A stretch of 64,000 bases of DNA, from assembly GCA_007750655.1 (NCBI GenBank), contig CP036290.1, forward strand, positions 4,092,001 through 4,156,000, read 5' to 3'. The notes under the pieces are model-generated. The model was given only the letters and a program-made list of their open reading frames with translations. It made no database searches and had not been told where the DNA came from. A program made the translations under genes and the position numbers. This DNA comes from Rohdeia mirabilis. Lineage in GTDB: Bacteria > Planctomycetota > UBA1135 > GCA-002686595. Below, one piece after another: positions 27,442 to 36,106 of the stretch. Numbering within the stretch: position 1 is the first letter of the stretch; each line of letters begins with the position of its first letter.

Positions 27442-27490
27442 CGCCGATCCTCGCCCGGCCGGGCGCGACTCGCTGGCGCGGGGATCGGCG
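27442..27490 (+). terminator. Possible hairpin terminator after the transglutaminase gene
   Basis: Nine-base complementary arms CGCCGATCC (27442-27450) and GGATCGGCG (27482-27490) flank a GC-rich loop of about 31 bases with further self-complementarity. No T-run follows, so termination activity is uncertain. Confidence 0.3.
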
Positions 27491-27570
27491 GCCGCGAAGT
27501 TCGAGAGCGTCGGGAACCGGGTCGGCGGAAGGCGCGTACCCTCGCTGCGAACGCGTTCGCGCCCCCCCAC

Positions 27571-28203
27571 GTGCCTCCCCCGCCGCCCCACCCCCGCCTC
27601 GCGTCCGGCGCGAGCGACGAAGACCTCGCCGGCCGCGCCGCCGACGGGGACAGCGGTGCGTTCGAGGCCCTGGTCGTGCGACACGGCTCGGCGGTGATCG
27701 CCGCGCTCGAACGCATGATCGGCGACCACCACCTGGCCTGCGACGCGGCCCAGGACGCCTGGCTGAAGGTCCACCGCAACCTCGGGCGCTACGAACGCGG
27801 TGCGCGGCTGCGGCCCTGGCTGTTCGCGATCGCGCTGAACCACGGTCGCGACGTGCTGCGCAAGCGCGCGCGGCGGCCGGACAGCCACGGCGGCCGCGAA
27901 GAACTGGACGGCGAACGCCTGCGCGCGCCCGACGCGCTGCAACCGGGTGGACGCTTCACCGAGCGCAGCGCGATCGCCGCGGCCCTGACGGCGATCGACG
28001 AGCGCTACCGCGAGGCGCTGCTGCTCGTGGACGCGTTGGGGCTCGGGTACGAGGAGGCCGCGGAGTCCCTCGGGCTCGCGGTGGGGACTCTGAAGTCGCG
28101 CGTGCACCGGGGCCGACTCGCCTTCCGCGAGCTGTGGACCAGGTCCGAGCTGGACTCGGACGAACGAGCAGCGGGAGCCACTCCCGCGAGGAATCGACGA
28201 TGA
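27571..28203 (+). CDS. ECF-type RNA polymerase sigma factor
   Basis: A 210-residue sigma-70 family factor containing only regions 2 and 4. Region 2 spans about residues 25-95 (AFEALVVRHG, AQDAWLKVHRNL, LRPWLFAIALNHGRD). Region 4 spans about 130-190 with the helix-turn-helix YEEAAESLGLAVGTLKSRVHRG. The start is GTG at 27571, preceded by a run of seven C residues and no Shine-Dalgarno sequence; the Pro-rich N-terminus makes the exact start uncertain. The stop overlaps the anti-sigma gene as ATGA, the usual co-translated arrangement. It would direct transcription of an envelope-related regulon, probably including its own operon. Confidence 0.92.
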   Translation: MPPPPPHPRLASGASDEDLAGRAADGDSGAFEALVVRHGSAVIAALERMIGDHHLACDAAQDAWLKVHRNLGRYERGARLRPWLFAIALNHGRDVLRKRARRPDSHGGREELDGERLRAPDALQPGGRFTERSAIAAALTAIDERYREALLLVDALGLGYEEAAESLGLAVGTLKSRVHRGRLAFRELWTRSELDSDERAAGATPARNRR

Positions 28204-29432
28204 ACTGCAAGCAGACACGCCGCCGTTTCGACGCCGCGTACGACGGAACTCTCGCTGGCCGCGCGCGCGACGCGTTCGACGCCCACCTCGACGGGTGCGC
28301 CGCGTGCCGCTCGGAGTTCGAGGCGTTGAGCGCCGCCGTGAGCGTGCTCGACGTGGGGCCGCTCGCCGCCACGCCGCCCGAGCACGTGGCCCAGGTCATG
28401 GCGCGCGTGCGCGCGGGCATGTCGGCCGGCGACGCGGACGACGACATCGGTGCCGGCGCGATCCTCGTGCCCGTGCGCCGCCGCCGCCCGGCACCGTTCG
28501 TGGTGCTGACGTCGCACCTGGCGGCCGCCGCGATCGGTGGACTGATCGTGTGGTTCCTCGTGGACACGGCGCGTGGTGCGTTCGAAGCCGTGCGCGGTGC
28601 GGGCAGCGAGCGCGTCGCGAGCCTCGACCGCGCGCGCCGCGTGACGGACGGCGCACAGGACGTGGGGAGCGGCGCCACCCCCGCTGCAACACCCAACGAC
28701 CAACTGGCGGTCGCTCCGCCGCGCCTCGTCTTCCACCCGCTGCAGCTGCAGATCACGCGCAACGAGGTCGTGATGGCGGCGCCGCTCCCGGCGCCGATCC
28801 AGGTCGACCCGCGCGCCGCGATCGAACGCGAACGCCTGCGCGCCGAGCGCCGCCGGGCCGCGGCGGCGGGCACGCTGGCACTGGCCGTGGCGCGCACGGC
28901 CGGAGCGCTCGACCGCATCGCCGTCGCGAGCGAGGAGTCGGAACGCCTCGCGCGCGCGACGTTCGACCTGGCCCGCGCGGAAGCGGAGTCGGTGAACAGT
29001 TCGGGCGGCGACGGGAACGGCCGCTCCGGCACCGGCGATCCGCTGGAACGCGGCGGCGCTCCCGGTCGCGTGCTGGCCGTCGCCACGTCCGAACCCGATG
29101 GCGCCGTCCTCGTCGAACGGGACGGCGACCGCATCCGCATCGCGACGAGCGGCCCGACGAACGAGGTGGTACCCGCTCTGATCGCGCTGCTCGGCGACCC
29201 CGACGAGCGCGTTCGCGAGTCCGTCGACCGCCGCCTGCGCGCGATCGCCGAGGACCTCGGGCTGCCGACTCCCGAGGACCTGGCCGGCGCTCGCACCACC
29301 ACCGCGATGGCCGACCCCTGGTGGCGTTCGCAGCGTGGACAGGCCGCGACGGCTTCGATCGCTTCGGACGGTGCCGGTACGGGCCGCGAGGAGCGCTGGC
29401 GCGCCTGGTGGAACGCCGTGCGCAGCGACTGA
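28200..29432 (+). CDS. Transmembrane anti-sigma factor with zinc-finger (zf-HC2) domain
   Basis: A 410-residue partner of the upstream ECF factor. The N-terminal H29-x3-C33-x2-C36 motif (HLDGCAAC) is the zinc-binding anti-sigma domain that would hold the sigma factor at the membrane. Residues 100-122 form a single transmembrane helix. The remaining 290 residues are extracytoplasmic, partly helical and Ala/Arg/Glu-rich (about 200-260), with a later HEAT-like stretch (VPALIALLGDPDERVRESVDRRL). This sensor region is much longer than in minimal zf-HC2 proteins, so it may sense a periplasmic ligand or be cut by regulated proteolysis. The start overlaps the sigma stop. Confidence 0.85.
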   Translation: MNCKQTRRRFDAAYDGTLAGRARDAFDAHLDGCAACRSEFEALSAAVSVLDVGPLAATPPEHVAQVMARVRAGMSAGDADDDIGAGAILVPVRRRRPAPFVVLTSHLAAAAIGGLIVWFLVDTARGAFEAVRGAGSERVASLDRARRVTDGAQDVGSGATPAATPNDQLAVAPPRLVFHPLQLQITRNEVVMAAPLPAPIQVDPRAAIERERLRAERRRAAAAGTLALAVARTAGALDRIAVASEESERLARATFDLARAEAESVNSSGGDGNGRSGTGDPLERGGAPGRVLAVATSEPDGAVLVERDGDRIRIATSGPTNEVVPALIALLGDPDERVRESVDRRLRAIAEDLGLPTPEDLAGARTTTAMADPWWRSQRGQAATASIASDGAGTGREERWRAWWNAVRSD

Positions 29433-29605
29433 GTCCCCCGACGCCCGAGCTCGACGGCACCACATCGCGCGAGCTCGGAACCGGCGCCCCTCCGCCGTCG
29501 TACCCGAGCGTGCGACCGAACGCGGTCGACCACCTGACGCCGCGTCCCACGCGCCCCGAACGAAACGCCCCGCGACCACTCCCCGTGAGTTCCCCCCCGA
29601 CGACC

Positions 29606-30787
29606 ATGCGAACCAGTCTCCAGCGAATCCTCGCGCCCCTGCTCCTGCTCCTGCCGCTCGCCTCGTGCGTCGGCGTGTCGTCCCGCCAATTCTCGTCGTC
29701 GTTCGAGGACACCGTCGTCGCCAAGCGCACCATCGACGGCAACGAGGTCACCTGGCGCATCAGCTCGTCGGTGGGCGACAACCCCACGCTCGAGCGCAGC
29801 GAGTTGCGCACGACGCCGACGGCGTACCTCGGTATCCGAGCGCTCGACATGGACCAGGGGCTCGCGCTCTCGTCCGGACTGGCGCCCTACCGGGGAGTCT
29901 GGGTCGAGCACGTCGAGCCCGGGAGTGCGGCGGCCCGCGCCGGCCTGCGCCTCGGCGACGTGATCACGAGCCTGGGCGACGTGGAGCTCACCAGCGCCGC
30001 GCAGTTCAAGAACGCGATGCGGACCGAGTTCGAGCCGGACCAGGCGATCACGGCGCGATTCCAGCGCTTCGTCGAGGAGAAGACGTACGAGCCGCTCGAG
30101 GCGACCGTCACGTTGGGGTCGGTGGAGTCCGATGCCGTGACCGCGGAGACGACGAGCCTGCGCGGCTCGACGCTCGTGCACCAACTGACCGGAATGCAGT
30201 TGGGCGAGTTTCCCGCCGACGCGGCGTCGGAGTGCTTCGACTCGGACTCTCCCACGGTCCTGATCGCGCACGTCAGCCCAGGTGGGCCGGCCTACCGTGC
30301 GGGTCTGCGCGCTGGAGATCGGATCGTCGAGCTGGATGGCGCGCCCGTCACGAGACTCGACCAGGTCAGCGGCAGTGTGCTGGCCCGCGCCCGCGAGAAG
30401 GGCTTCGAGGTCGCCAGCACCTCGGAGACCTTCGACCCGGCGCCGCGCACGGTCGAGGGGCCGCTCACCGTCGAGGTCGCGGGTCGCAACGGTCCGTACT
30501 CGACGACGTTCGACGTGCGCAACGACCTGTCGTCGCTGAGTAGCGTCGACATCCCGATCCTCTTCGAGTGCGACTCCACCGCCGGCTACACGAACTGGTC
30601 GGCGCTCGACTTCATCTTCCAGTTCGGCGCCAACTACCGCAGTCAGTACCTGCCGTCGGTGTCCCGCAAGCCGGCGCGCAGCACCTTCTTCTCGATGCTC
30701 CCCTTCGGCTTCTTCGAAGTGGAGAAGCGGCCCGGCCACGCGCGCTACTGCGTGCTGTGGTTCATCGAGTGGACCACGAACGGGTGA
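29606..30787 (+). CDS. Lipoprotein with two PDZ domains
   Basis: A 393-residue protein with a type II signal peptide and lipobox LASC (Cys21). Two PDZ-type repeats follow: one at about residues 75-170 (VEPGSAAARAGLRLGDVITSLGDV) and one at about 210-300 (VSPGGPAYRAGLRAGDRIVELDGAP). The C-terminal 90 residues are aromatic-rich and unassigned. There is no protease catalytic domain, so it is likely a periplasmic adaptor that binds C-termini or exposed strands. It lies 173 bp after the anti-sigma gene on the same strand and could belong to that envelope-stress regulon. This is inference from order alone. Confidence 0.82.
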   Translation: MRTSLQRILAPLLLLLPLASCVGVSSRQFSSSFEDTVVAKRTIDGNEVTWRISSSVGDNPTLERSELRTTPTAYLGIRALDMDQGLALSSGLAPYRGVWVEHVEPGSAAARAGLRLGDVITSLGDVELTSAAQFKNAMRTEFEPDQAITARFQRFVEEKTYEPLEATVTLGSVESDAVTAETTSLRGSTLVHQLTGMQLGEFPADAASECFDSDSPTVLIAHVSPGGPAYRAGLRAGDRIVELDGAPVTRLDQVSGSVLARAREKGFEVASTSETFDPAPRTVEGPLTVEVAGRNGPYSTTFDVRNDLSSLSSVDIPILFECDSTAGYTNWSALDFIFQFGANYRSQYLPSVSRKPARSTFFSMLPFGFFEVEKRPGHARYCVLWFIEWTTNG

Positions 30788-30794
30788 GCGACGC

Positions 30795-31631
30795 CTAGGA
30801 CCCGGTACGCCAGACCACGCGTGCAACGAGGGTCGCGGGCAGGCAGCCAACGACCACGCACGGTCCGAGGGGAAGGTCGGCCCAGAACGACAGCGCGACG
30901 GACAGCGAGGCGCCTACGAGACCGACCATGGAGGAGCGCGCCAGGAACGCACGCATCGACGGCGCCCCAGCCTGACAGCCTATGGCCGGAACGACGAGCA
31001 GTCCGAACGTCGCGAGCGGGCCCGCGGTCGCCGTGCCCACCACGGTCACGACCGCGACGCAGCCGTTGAAGACCAGGTTCGTGCGTAGGACCGACAGTCC
31101 GTGGACGCGCGCTGCGGTCGGATCCTGACCCACCAGGAGCACGTGCCTCCAGGTGCGGACCAACGTGGCCACGACCACGGCTGTGGCCGCCGCTACCGCG
31201 ATCAGGTCGGCGCCGCCGATCGCGAGTATCTCCCCGCGCGTCCGCGCTTCGAGGTGGAGCGCCCCGGTCGGGGAGAACGTCGGGAGGAGCACCGCGAGCG
31301 CGCTGGCGACGCAGAACACCACGGCTGCGCGCCCGTTCTCGACCCCACTCGACCGCCAGCGCACTCCCACCGCGCAGAGTCCGAGCAGGGTGCCAACTGC
31401 AGCCCACCCGAAGGCGATCCCGGAACCGGTGTGCGTGTGTCCGGCATGGGCGTGCCCGGCCCCTTCGATCAGGGCGCCGATGGCGATTCCCGCCAGGGCC
31501 GCCTGGGGAAGTGCCAGTCCCTGAAGGACCGTTCCCCGCGCGTGGAGGAACGCGCCGAACGCCGGGGCGGCGACTGCCAGGCAGGCCAGGGCCGCGAGCG
31601 AAGCGCCGAACAGTTCGAGGTAGATGCTCAC
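30795..31631 (-). CDS. Metal ABC transporter permease (ZnuB/MntB, ABC-3 family)
   Basis: A 278-residue polytopic inner-membrane protein with about eight hydrophobic segments. The ABC-3 pattern is visible in LARGTVLQGLALPQAALAG-type sequence near the N-terminus and in HGLSVLRTNLVFNG and GPLATFGLLVVPA later. A short His-rich loop (GHAHAGHTHTG) between the second and third segments may handle metal. The GTG start at 31631 overlaps the ATPase stop (GTGA). It completes the outer-membrane protein, binding protein, ATPase, permease order of a probable zinc or manganese importer. Confidence 0.87.
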   Translation of the reverse strand: MSIYLELFGASLAALACLAVAAPAFGAFLHARGTVLQGLALPQAALAGIAIGALIEGAGHAHAGHTHTGSGIAFGWAAVGTLLGLCAVGVRWRSSGVENGRAAVVFCVASALAVLLPTFSPTGALHLEARTRGEILAIGGADLIAVAAATAVVVATLVRTWRHVLLVGQDPTAARVHGLSVLRTNLVFNGCVAVVTVVGTATAGPLATFGLLVVPAIGCQAGAPSMRAFLARSSMVGLVGASLSVALSFWADLPLGPCVVVGCLPATLVARVVWRTGS

Positions 31632-32293
31632 GGCAGCGCTCCCGTGGATTGGGGCAGCTCCGCAACTTCGACCACGCCTCCGGCGATCCGCAGCACGTCG
31701 TCCACCTCGATCCACGCCTCGTCCAGCCGATGGGTCGCCGCGAGCACCAGGGCACCGCGCTCGACGGCTGCACGTACCAGGCTCAGCACGCGCCGCGCCG
31801 ATCGTTCGTCGAGCGCACTCGTCGGCTCGTCGAGAATCAGTAGGTCGGGCTGGCGGACGAGCGCCCGTGCGACCAGGACGCGCTGTCTCTGCCCGCCCGA
31901 CAGGTGGTCGACGCGTCGATCGGCGAACCCAGTGAGGTCGAGCGCGTCCAGGAGTTCGAACGCACGCTGCCGCACCTCGGCGCCCGGGCTCGATCCCGAA
32001 AGGTGTACCGAGAGCGCTCCGGAGAGGACGGTTTCCAGCACACTCGCGGGGTGTGCCCCGTCGAGGGCGTCGATCTGTGGAACGAGCGCCCGCACGCCGG
32101 GGGTGCGTTCGACGGCTCCTGAGATCGGCGGCAACAGACCGATCGCCGAGTGCAGGAGCGTCGTCTTTCCACTCCCGCTCGCGCCTTCGACCAGAACGAA
32201 GCGACCGGCGCCGAACTCGAGATCGACGCCGGTCAGGACGGCGCGTCCGGAGTGCCCCAGCGCCGCCGAACGAAAACCAAGGACAGGCCTCAC
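31628..32293 (-). CDS. Metal ABC transporter ATPase (ZnuC-like)
   Basis: A 221-residue ATP-binding subunit with Walker A GASGSGKTT, signature LSGGQRQR, Walker B LLILDEPTSALD and the H-loop His in AATHRLDEA. It would energise the permease encoded immediately downstream. The GTG start overlaps the stop of the binding-protein gene (GTGA), and its own stop overlaps the permease start, so three genes are read as one coupled block. Confidence 0.9.
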   Translation of the reverse strand: MRPVLGFRSAALGHSGRAVLTGVDLEFGAGRFVLVEGASGSGKTTLLHSAIGLLPPISGAVERTPGVRALVPQIDALDGAHPASVLETVLSGALSVHLSGSSPGAEVRQRAFELLDALDLTGFADRRVDHLSGGQRQRVLVARALVRQPDLLILDEPTSALDERSARRVLSLVRAAVERGALVLAATHRLDEAWIEVDDVLRIAGGVVEVAELPQSTGALP

Positions 32294-33435
32294 ATCGAAT
32301 CCGTCGCGGTGCCGCGGCGCACCGGAGCGAGCGCGCCTTCGTACGAGGAGGGTCCTTCATCAACCGGAGCGTCGGCATCGCGACCGGCATCGGCCGCGGC
32401 AGCCGCCTCGCGCTCGACCTCCGCCCGTCGGGTGCGCACCTGGTCGTGGGACGGAGGCTCGACCGAGAAGATCCCGGCGATCCGGACCAGGAGCCCATCG
32501 ACCCAACCGATCCAGTCGAGCCCGCTCCCGTCGTCCGTGAGCATGGTCGGCAGGACGACGACCTCGGCGTCGATGGAGCGCGCGACGCGACGCGTCGTGG
32601 AGTTGTCGGACCAGGGCGCGGTCAGCACGGCCGGGACCTCGTGTCGGCGCAGGATCTCGTCGATCGACCGCAGGTGCCCCGGCGTCGGCGGGAGACCCGG
32701 CGCCGGCTCGACCGTTGCGGCCACGTCGACACCGAGGAACCCGAGCAGGTAGTCGTACTCGTTGTGGAATTCCGCGACGTAGAACGCCCCGCCGGACTTC
32801 TCCTCGGCCGCCGCCATGCGCTCGGCCAGCACGGTCCACCGGACCAGCGCGAACTCGTAGCGCTCCATCCACTGCTCGTGGCGCGCGCGGAACTCCTCCG
32901 CGTGGTCGGGTGCCAGCTCCACGAGACTCGCGAGAATGCGTTTCGCGAAGAGCGGACCGCCGTCCACCGCCATGTTGATGTGCGGGTTGCCGAGGGGGTG
33001 GACGTCGGCCGCGACCGCACGGTCGAGTCGCTCGGGAACCTGGATCGCGCGGTAGCCGGCGCCGGCGTCCACGAACCCGGGCCGACCCGGGGCGACGGAG
33101 GCGTTGCGCGCCGCCTCCAAGAGCCCTGGGACCCAGGCGTGTTCGAGCGCGAGCCCGACCTGGACGAACGCGTCCGCGCGCGAAACCGCGACGAGGTGTG
33201 ATGGCTTGACGCGGACTGCGTGCAGGTTCTGACCCGGGCGGGCGAGGATGGTCACATCCACCCGCTCGCCTCCGATCTGACGCGCAAGATCACCGAGATC
33301 GGCGATCGTAACGACGACATCGAGGGGCTCGTCGGCCCGGTTCCCGGCCGCGTGGGCGTCCGAGGTGCCGATCGAGAGCGACAGCACCGCGGCGAGCAGG
33401 TACCCGGCCCGAAGGCCGAAAGAGATCCGCTTCAT
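32290..33435 (-). CDS. Metal ABC transporter substrate-binding protein (ZnuA/MntA family)
   Basis: A 381-residue periplasmic binding protein. The signal peptide is residues 1-30 (LLAAVLSLSIGTSDAHA). Family ligand positions appear as H72 (QNLHAVRV), H152 (NPHINM), H224 (AEFHNEYDYLL) and D277 (APWSDNS), consistent with a His3-Asp or His3-Glu site for Zn or Mn. A conserved ARPGQN loop precedes the first ligand. The C-terminal 40 residues are acidic, Ala-rich and unusual. The ATG at 33435 gives the signal peptide. Zinc is the better guess given the His-rich outer-membrane partner and the SmtB-like regulator nearby, but manganese cannot be excluded. Confidence 0.88.
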   Translation of the reverse strand: MKRISFGLRAGYLLAAVLSLSIGTSDAHAAGNRADEPLDVVVTIADLGDLARQIGGERVDVTILARPGQNLHAVRVKPSHLVAVSRADAFVQVGLALEHAWVPGLLEAARNASVAPGRPGFVDAGAGYRAIQVPERLDRAVAADVHPLGNPHINMAVDGGPLFAKRILASLVELAPDHAEEFRARHEQWMERYEFALVRWTVLAERMAAAEEKSGGAFYVAEFHNEYDYLLGFLGVDVAATVEPAPGLPPTPGHLRSIDEILRRHEVPAVLTAPWSDNSTTRRVARSIDAEVVVLPTMLTDDGSGLDWIGWVDGLLVRIAGIFSVEPPSHDQVRTRRAEVEREAAAAADAGRDADAPVDEGPSSYEGALAPVRRGTATDSM

Positions 33436-33476
33436 GCCACGAGGGTCGCACACGCCGCGGTGACTGTCACGCTCGA

Positions 33477-34682
33477 TCACCAGTTCACACCGTGCGAGTG
33501 CGGCCCGAAGTACCCGGTCAGCTGGACACCGACGGTTGTCGTGTCGCCGTCCTCCTCGGAGTCGTTCAGCGTCGCGAACAGGCGCACGCGGGCGAACTCG
33601 CTCATGTTGCGCGTGTAGTACGCCGTGAGTTCGTCCTCGGTCGGAGTGCCTTCCTCGGGGTGCTCGTAGGAACCGAGCAGAACTCCGGCCGAGTTGAACC
33701 GATCGAAGCGACGCTCTCCCCAGGCGTAGTAGCCAGCGACGTCGTCGTCGAAGACCGCGAGCGTCGTCGGGTTGACGACCTCGGCGCCGATGTCGCCGCT
33801 CGCCACGAGGTACTCGCCTCCGAAGGTCCACCCCGACAGGCCCGAGTCGTCGTCGATGCCCAGGGTCAGGTCGACGCCGTAGACCGTGTTCGACAGACCC
33901 ACGGCGGAGAGCCCGTTCGTCTCGTCCTCGAACGAGAAGTCACCGAAGTGGCGAGCGGATGCGCCCCACTGGAAGACCGCGTTCGCGCCGACGTCCATGA
34001 ACTGGGTGACGCGTGCGGTGAGTGCCATGTCACCTAGATCGCGGCGGTCGGCGAGCGCCAGCTCGGGCCCCTCCTCTTCCTCACCATGGCCGTGCTCGCC
34101 GCCGAGCTCGGAGAAGACGCCGAAGGACACGCGCAGCGCCGACGTGTCGCCCGTCTCCCACCAGTGGTCGATCTGGGCGCCAACTCCCGGAAGCTCGTCA
34201 CCCAGGTACTCGGCGAGCACACCAGGACGGTTCGGGTAGGGCAAGTCGTGCACGTGCACCTGCATCTGCTTGCCGAAGTCGGCGAAGAACTTGCCGAAGC
34301 GCAGAGTCGTGTTCGAGTCGAACCCTGTGTAGTGCGCCGCAGCTTCCTCGACCTCGAACTCTTCACTACCGACGAGAACCGCGTACCCCCACCAATTGGG
34401 GTCGATGCGACCGTTGACGCCCAGCTCCAACGTACGCAGGTCGATGTCGAAGCCATCCTCACCCGCGTCGGGATCGGACCAGTCTCCGATCGCATCGATG
34501 ACCGCACCGATGGCCGGGTTGAAGTCGTTCGTGAAGCGATCGGTCTGTCCTGCCTCCAAACGGCGCAGGGGAGGCATGCCGGGCGTGACGAACGGTGAGT
34601 CCTGAGCGACCGCCTCGGGGGCGGGGAAGAGCATCACCACCGCGGTGGTGACGAGGCCGGAAGTAGCGATACGGGAGCGCAT
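33477..34682 (-). CDS. Putative outer-membrane porin-like protein of the metal-uptake operon
   Basis: A 401-residue protein with a signal peptide (residues 1-26, ending AVAQ). The rest alternates short amphipathic strands with acidic turns and ends in an aromatic residue (GPHSHGVNW), as outer-membrane beta-barrels do. A His/Glu cluster (GEHGHGEEEEG) near mid-protein and the C-terminal HSH could bind metal. It starts the operon, 41 bp before the binding-protein gene. I infer a dedicated outer-membrane entry route for the metal taken up by the ABC importer. No named family is recognised with certainty; phosphate-selective-porin-like barrels are the nearest in appearance. Confidence 0.68.
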   Translation of the reverse strand: MRSRIATSGLVTTAVVMLFPAPEAVAQDSPFVTPGMPPLRRLEAGQTDRFTNDFNPAIGAVIDAIGDWSDPDAGEDGFDIDLRTLELGVNGRIDPNWWGYAVLVGSEEFEVEEAAAHYTGFDSNTTLRFGKFFADFGKQMQVHVHDLPYPNRPGVLAEYLGDELPGVGAQIDHWWETGDTSALRVSFGVFSELGGEHGHGEEEEGPELALADRRDLGDMALTARVTQFMDVGANAVFQWGASARHFGDFSFEDETNGLSAVGLSNTVYGVDLTLGIDDDSGLSGWTFGGEYLVASGDIGAEVVNPTTLAVFDDDVAGYYAWGERRFDRFNSAGVLLGSYEHPEEGTPTEDELTAYYTRNMSEFARVRLFATLNDSEEDGDTTTVGVQLTGYFGPHSHGVNW

Positions 34683-34878
34683 GGATCAGGGAAGGGACGA
34701 GGATTCGCAGCGAGTCGCGCGCCGCTCGGCGTCGCGAAGAGACGGGGAGGCTAAGGACTCGAGCGCCCCCCTGCTGGGACGCTTCGACAACCATGGCAGC
34801 GTCGCACTCTCCGTCTCCCTCGTCCCCTCTCCGTGCCGATCCGTCGCCTCCCCGCTCACCCCATCCCCCACATGCCCG

Positions 34879-36090
34879 TCAGTCCACGAGCTGCGTGGCG
34901 ACCGCCACCTCGTTCTCGGTCAGCGTGCGGTGGACCGGGCACTTGTTCGCGATCTCGAGCAGGCGCGCGCGCTGCTCCGCGTCGAGCGGGCCGGTGACGC
35001 GCAGGCGGCGCTCGAAGCGATCGGTCCGCCGCGCCTTCCCGTCCTCGCCGGTGTCCGTCCGCTGTTGGTGGATCACGTGGACCGCGACGCCCTCGAGCGG
35101 CCACTGCTTGCGCCCCGCGTACATCTCGACGGTCATCGCGGTGCAGGCACCGAGCCCGGCCGAGACCAGGTCGTAGGGCGCCGGTCCGCGGTCCGTCCCG
35201 CCCAGGGACAGCGGCTCGTCCGCGTCGAACACGTGACGCCCGGCGCGCACGCGGTGGTGGAGCCCTTGCAGCCGTTCGACCACGACCTCGTGCTCGGGCA
35301 GCGGTTCGAACTCGACCGCCTCTTCGTCGCCGACGTAGCGCGACGACCACGCGGCGAGCACGCGCGCGGCGTAGGCCGAGTCGCCCGGCCGCGACAGCAT
35401 GTGGTCGGCGTCGTCGAGGGACACGAAACTCTTCGGGTGGCGCGCGGCCTCGAAGAGCGCGCGCGCGTGGTCGATCGAGACCATCTCGTCGATCGGCGAG
35501 TGCATCACGAGCAGCGCCCGCCCCAGTTCGGCCAGGCGGTCGGGACGCCCGTGCCTGCGCACGTCGTCGAGGAACCCGCGCTGCATGCGGAAGGAGCGAC
35601 CGGCGAGCGCGACCTCGACCGGTCGACCCTGCGGCGCCGCCTCGAGCGCCGCGCCGACCAACTTCTCGACGTGCGTCGGATCGCTGGGCGCGCCGATCGT
35701 CGCGACCGCGCGCACTTCGTCGATGCGCGGCGCCGCGACCAGGGCCGCCGCACCGCCGAGCGAGTGTCCGACGAGCAGGCGCGGGGCCTGGTGCCGTTCG
35801 CGCAGCGCCGCCGCCGCCGCCACCAGGTCGGCCGCGTTCGACGAGAAGTCGGTGTTCGCGAAGTCCCCTTCCGAGCCGCCGAGCCCCGTGAAGTCGAAAC
35901 GCAGCACCGCGAAGCCTTCCGCCGCGAGTCCACGCGCGATGCGGGTCGCTGCGAACACGTCCTTGCCGCAGGTGAAGCAGTGCGCGAACAGGGCGAAGGC
36001 CCGCGGCTCGTCGGCCGGCCACTCCAGACGACCGGCGAGGAGATCCCCTCCGGCGCCTTCGAACTCGAACTTCTCGGTGCGGGTCGTCAT
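34879..36090 (-). CDS. Bifunctional alpha/beta hydrolase - OsmC family protein
   Basis: A 403-residue fusion known in many bacteria. Residues 1-250 are an alpha/beta hydrolase with nucleophile elbow GHSLGG, Asp in MHSPIDEMV and His in DADHMLSRP. Residues 265-403 are an OsmC domain with the two redox Cys in GLGACTAMT and NKCPVHRTL. OsmC proteins reduce organic hydroperoxides through this Cys pair, and the hydrolase part may release acyl groups, but no joint substrate is established. The ATG at 36090 lies 16 bp after the ArsR-type regulator gene, so the two are probably one transcription unit controlled by that regulator. Confidence 0.88.
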   Translation of the reverse strand: MTTRTEKFEFEGAGGDLLAGRLEWPADEPRAFALFAHCFTCGKDVFAATRIARGLAAEGFAVLRFDFTGLGGSEGDFANTDFSSNAADLVAAAAALRERHQAPRLLVGHSLGGAAALVAAPRIDEVRAVATIGAPSDPTHVEKLVGAALEAAPQGRPVEVALAGRSFRMQRGFLDDVRRHGRPDRLAELGRALLVMHSPIDEMVSIDHARALFEAARHPKSFVSLDDADHMLSRPGDSAYAARVLAAWSSRYVGDEEAVEFEPLPEHEVVVERLQGLHHRVRAGRHVFDADEPLSLGGTDRGPAPYDLVSAGLGACTAMTVEMYAGRKQWPLEGVAVHVIHQQRTDTGEDGKARRTDRFERRLRVTGPLDAEQRARLLEIANKCPVHRTLTENEVAVATQLVD

Positions 36091-36106
36091 CGCGGTCGGA
36101 GCCTTT

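Noticed and set aside
30795..34682. Siderophore or haem uptake operon
   Set aside because: The outer-membrane protein has no TonB box or plug, and the ABC subunits are of the ABC-3 metal-ion type, not the FecCD type.
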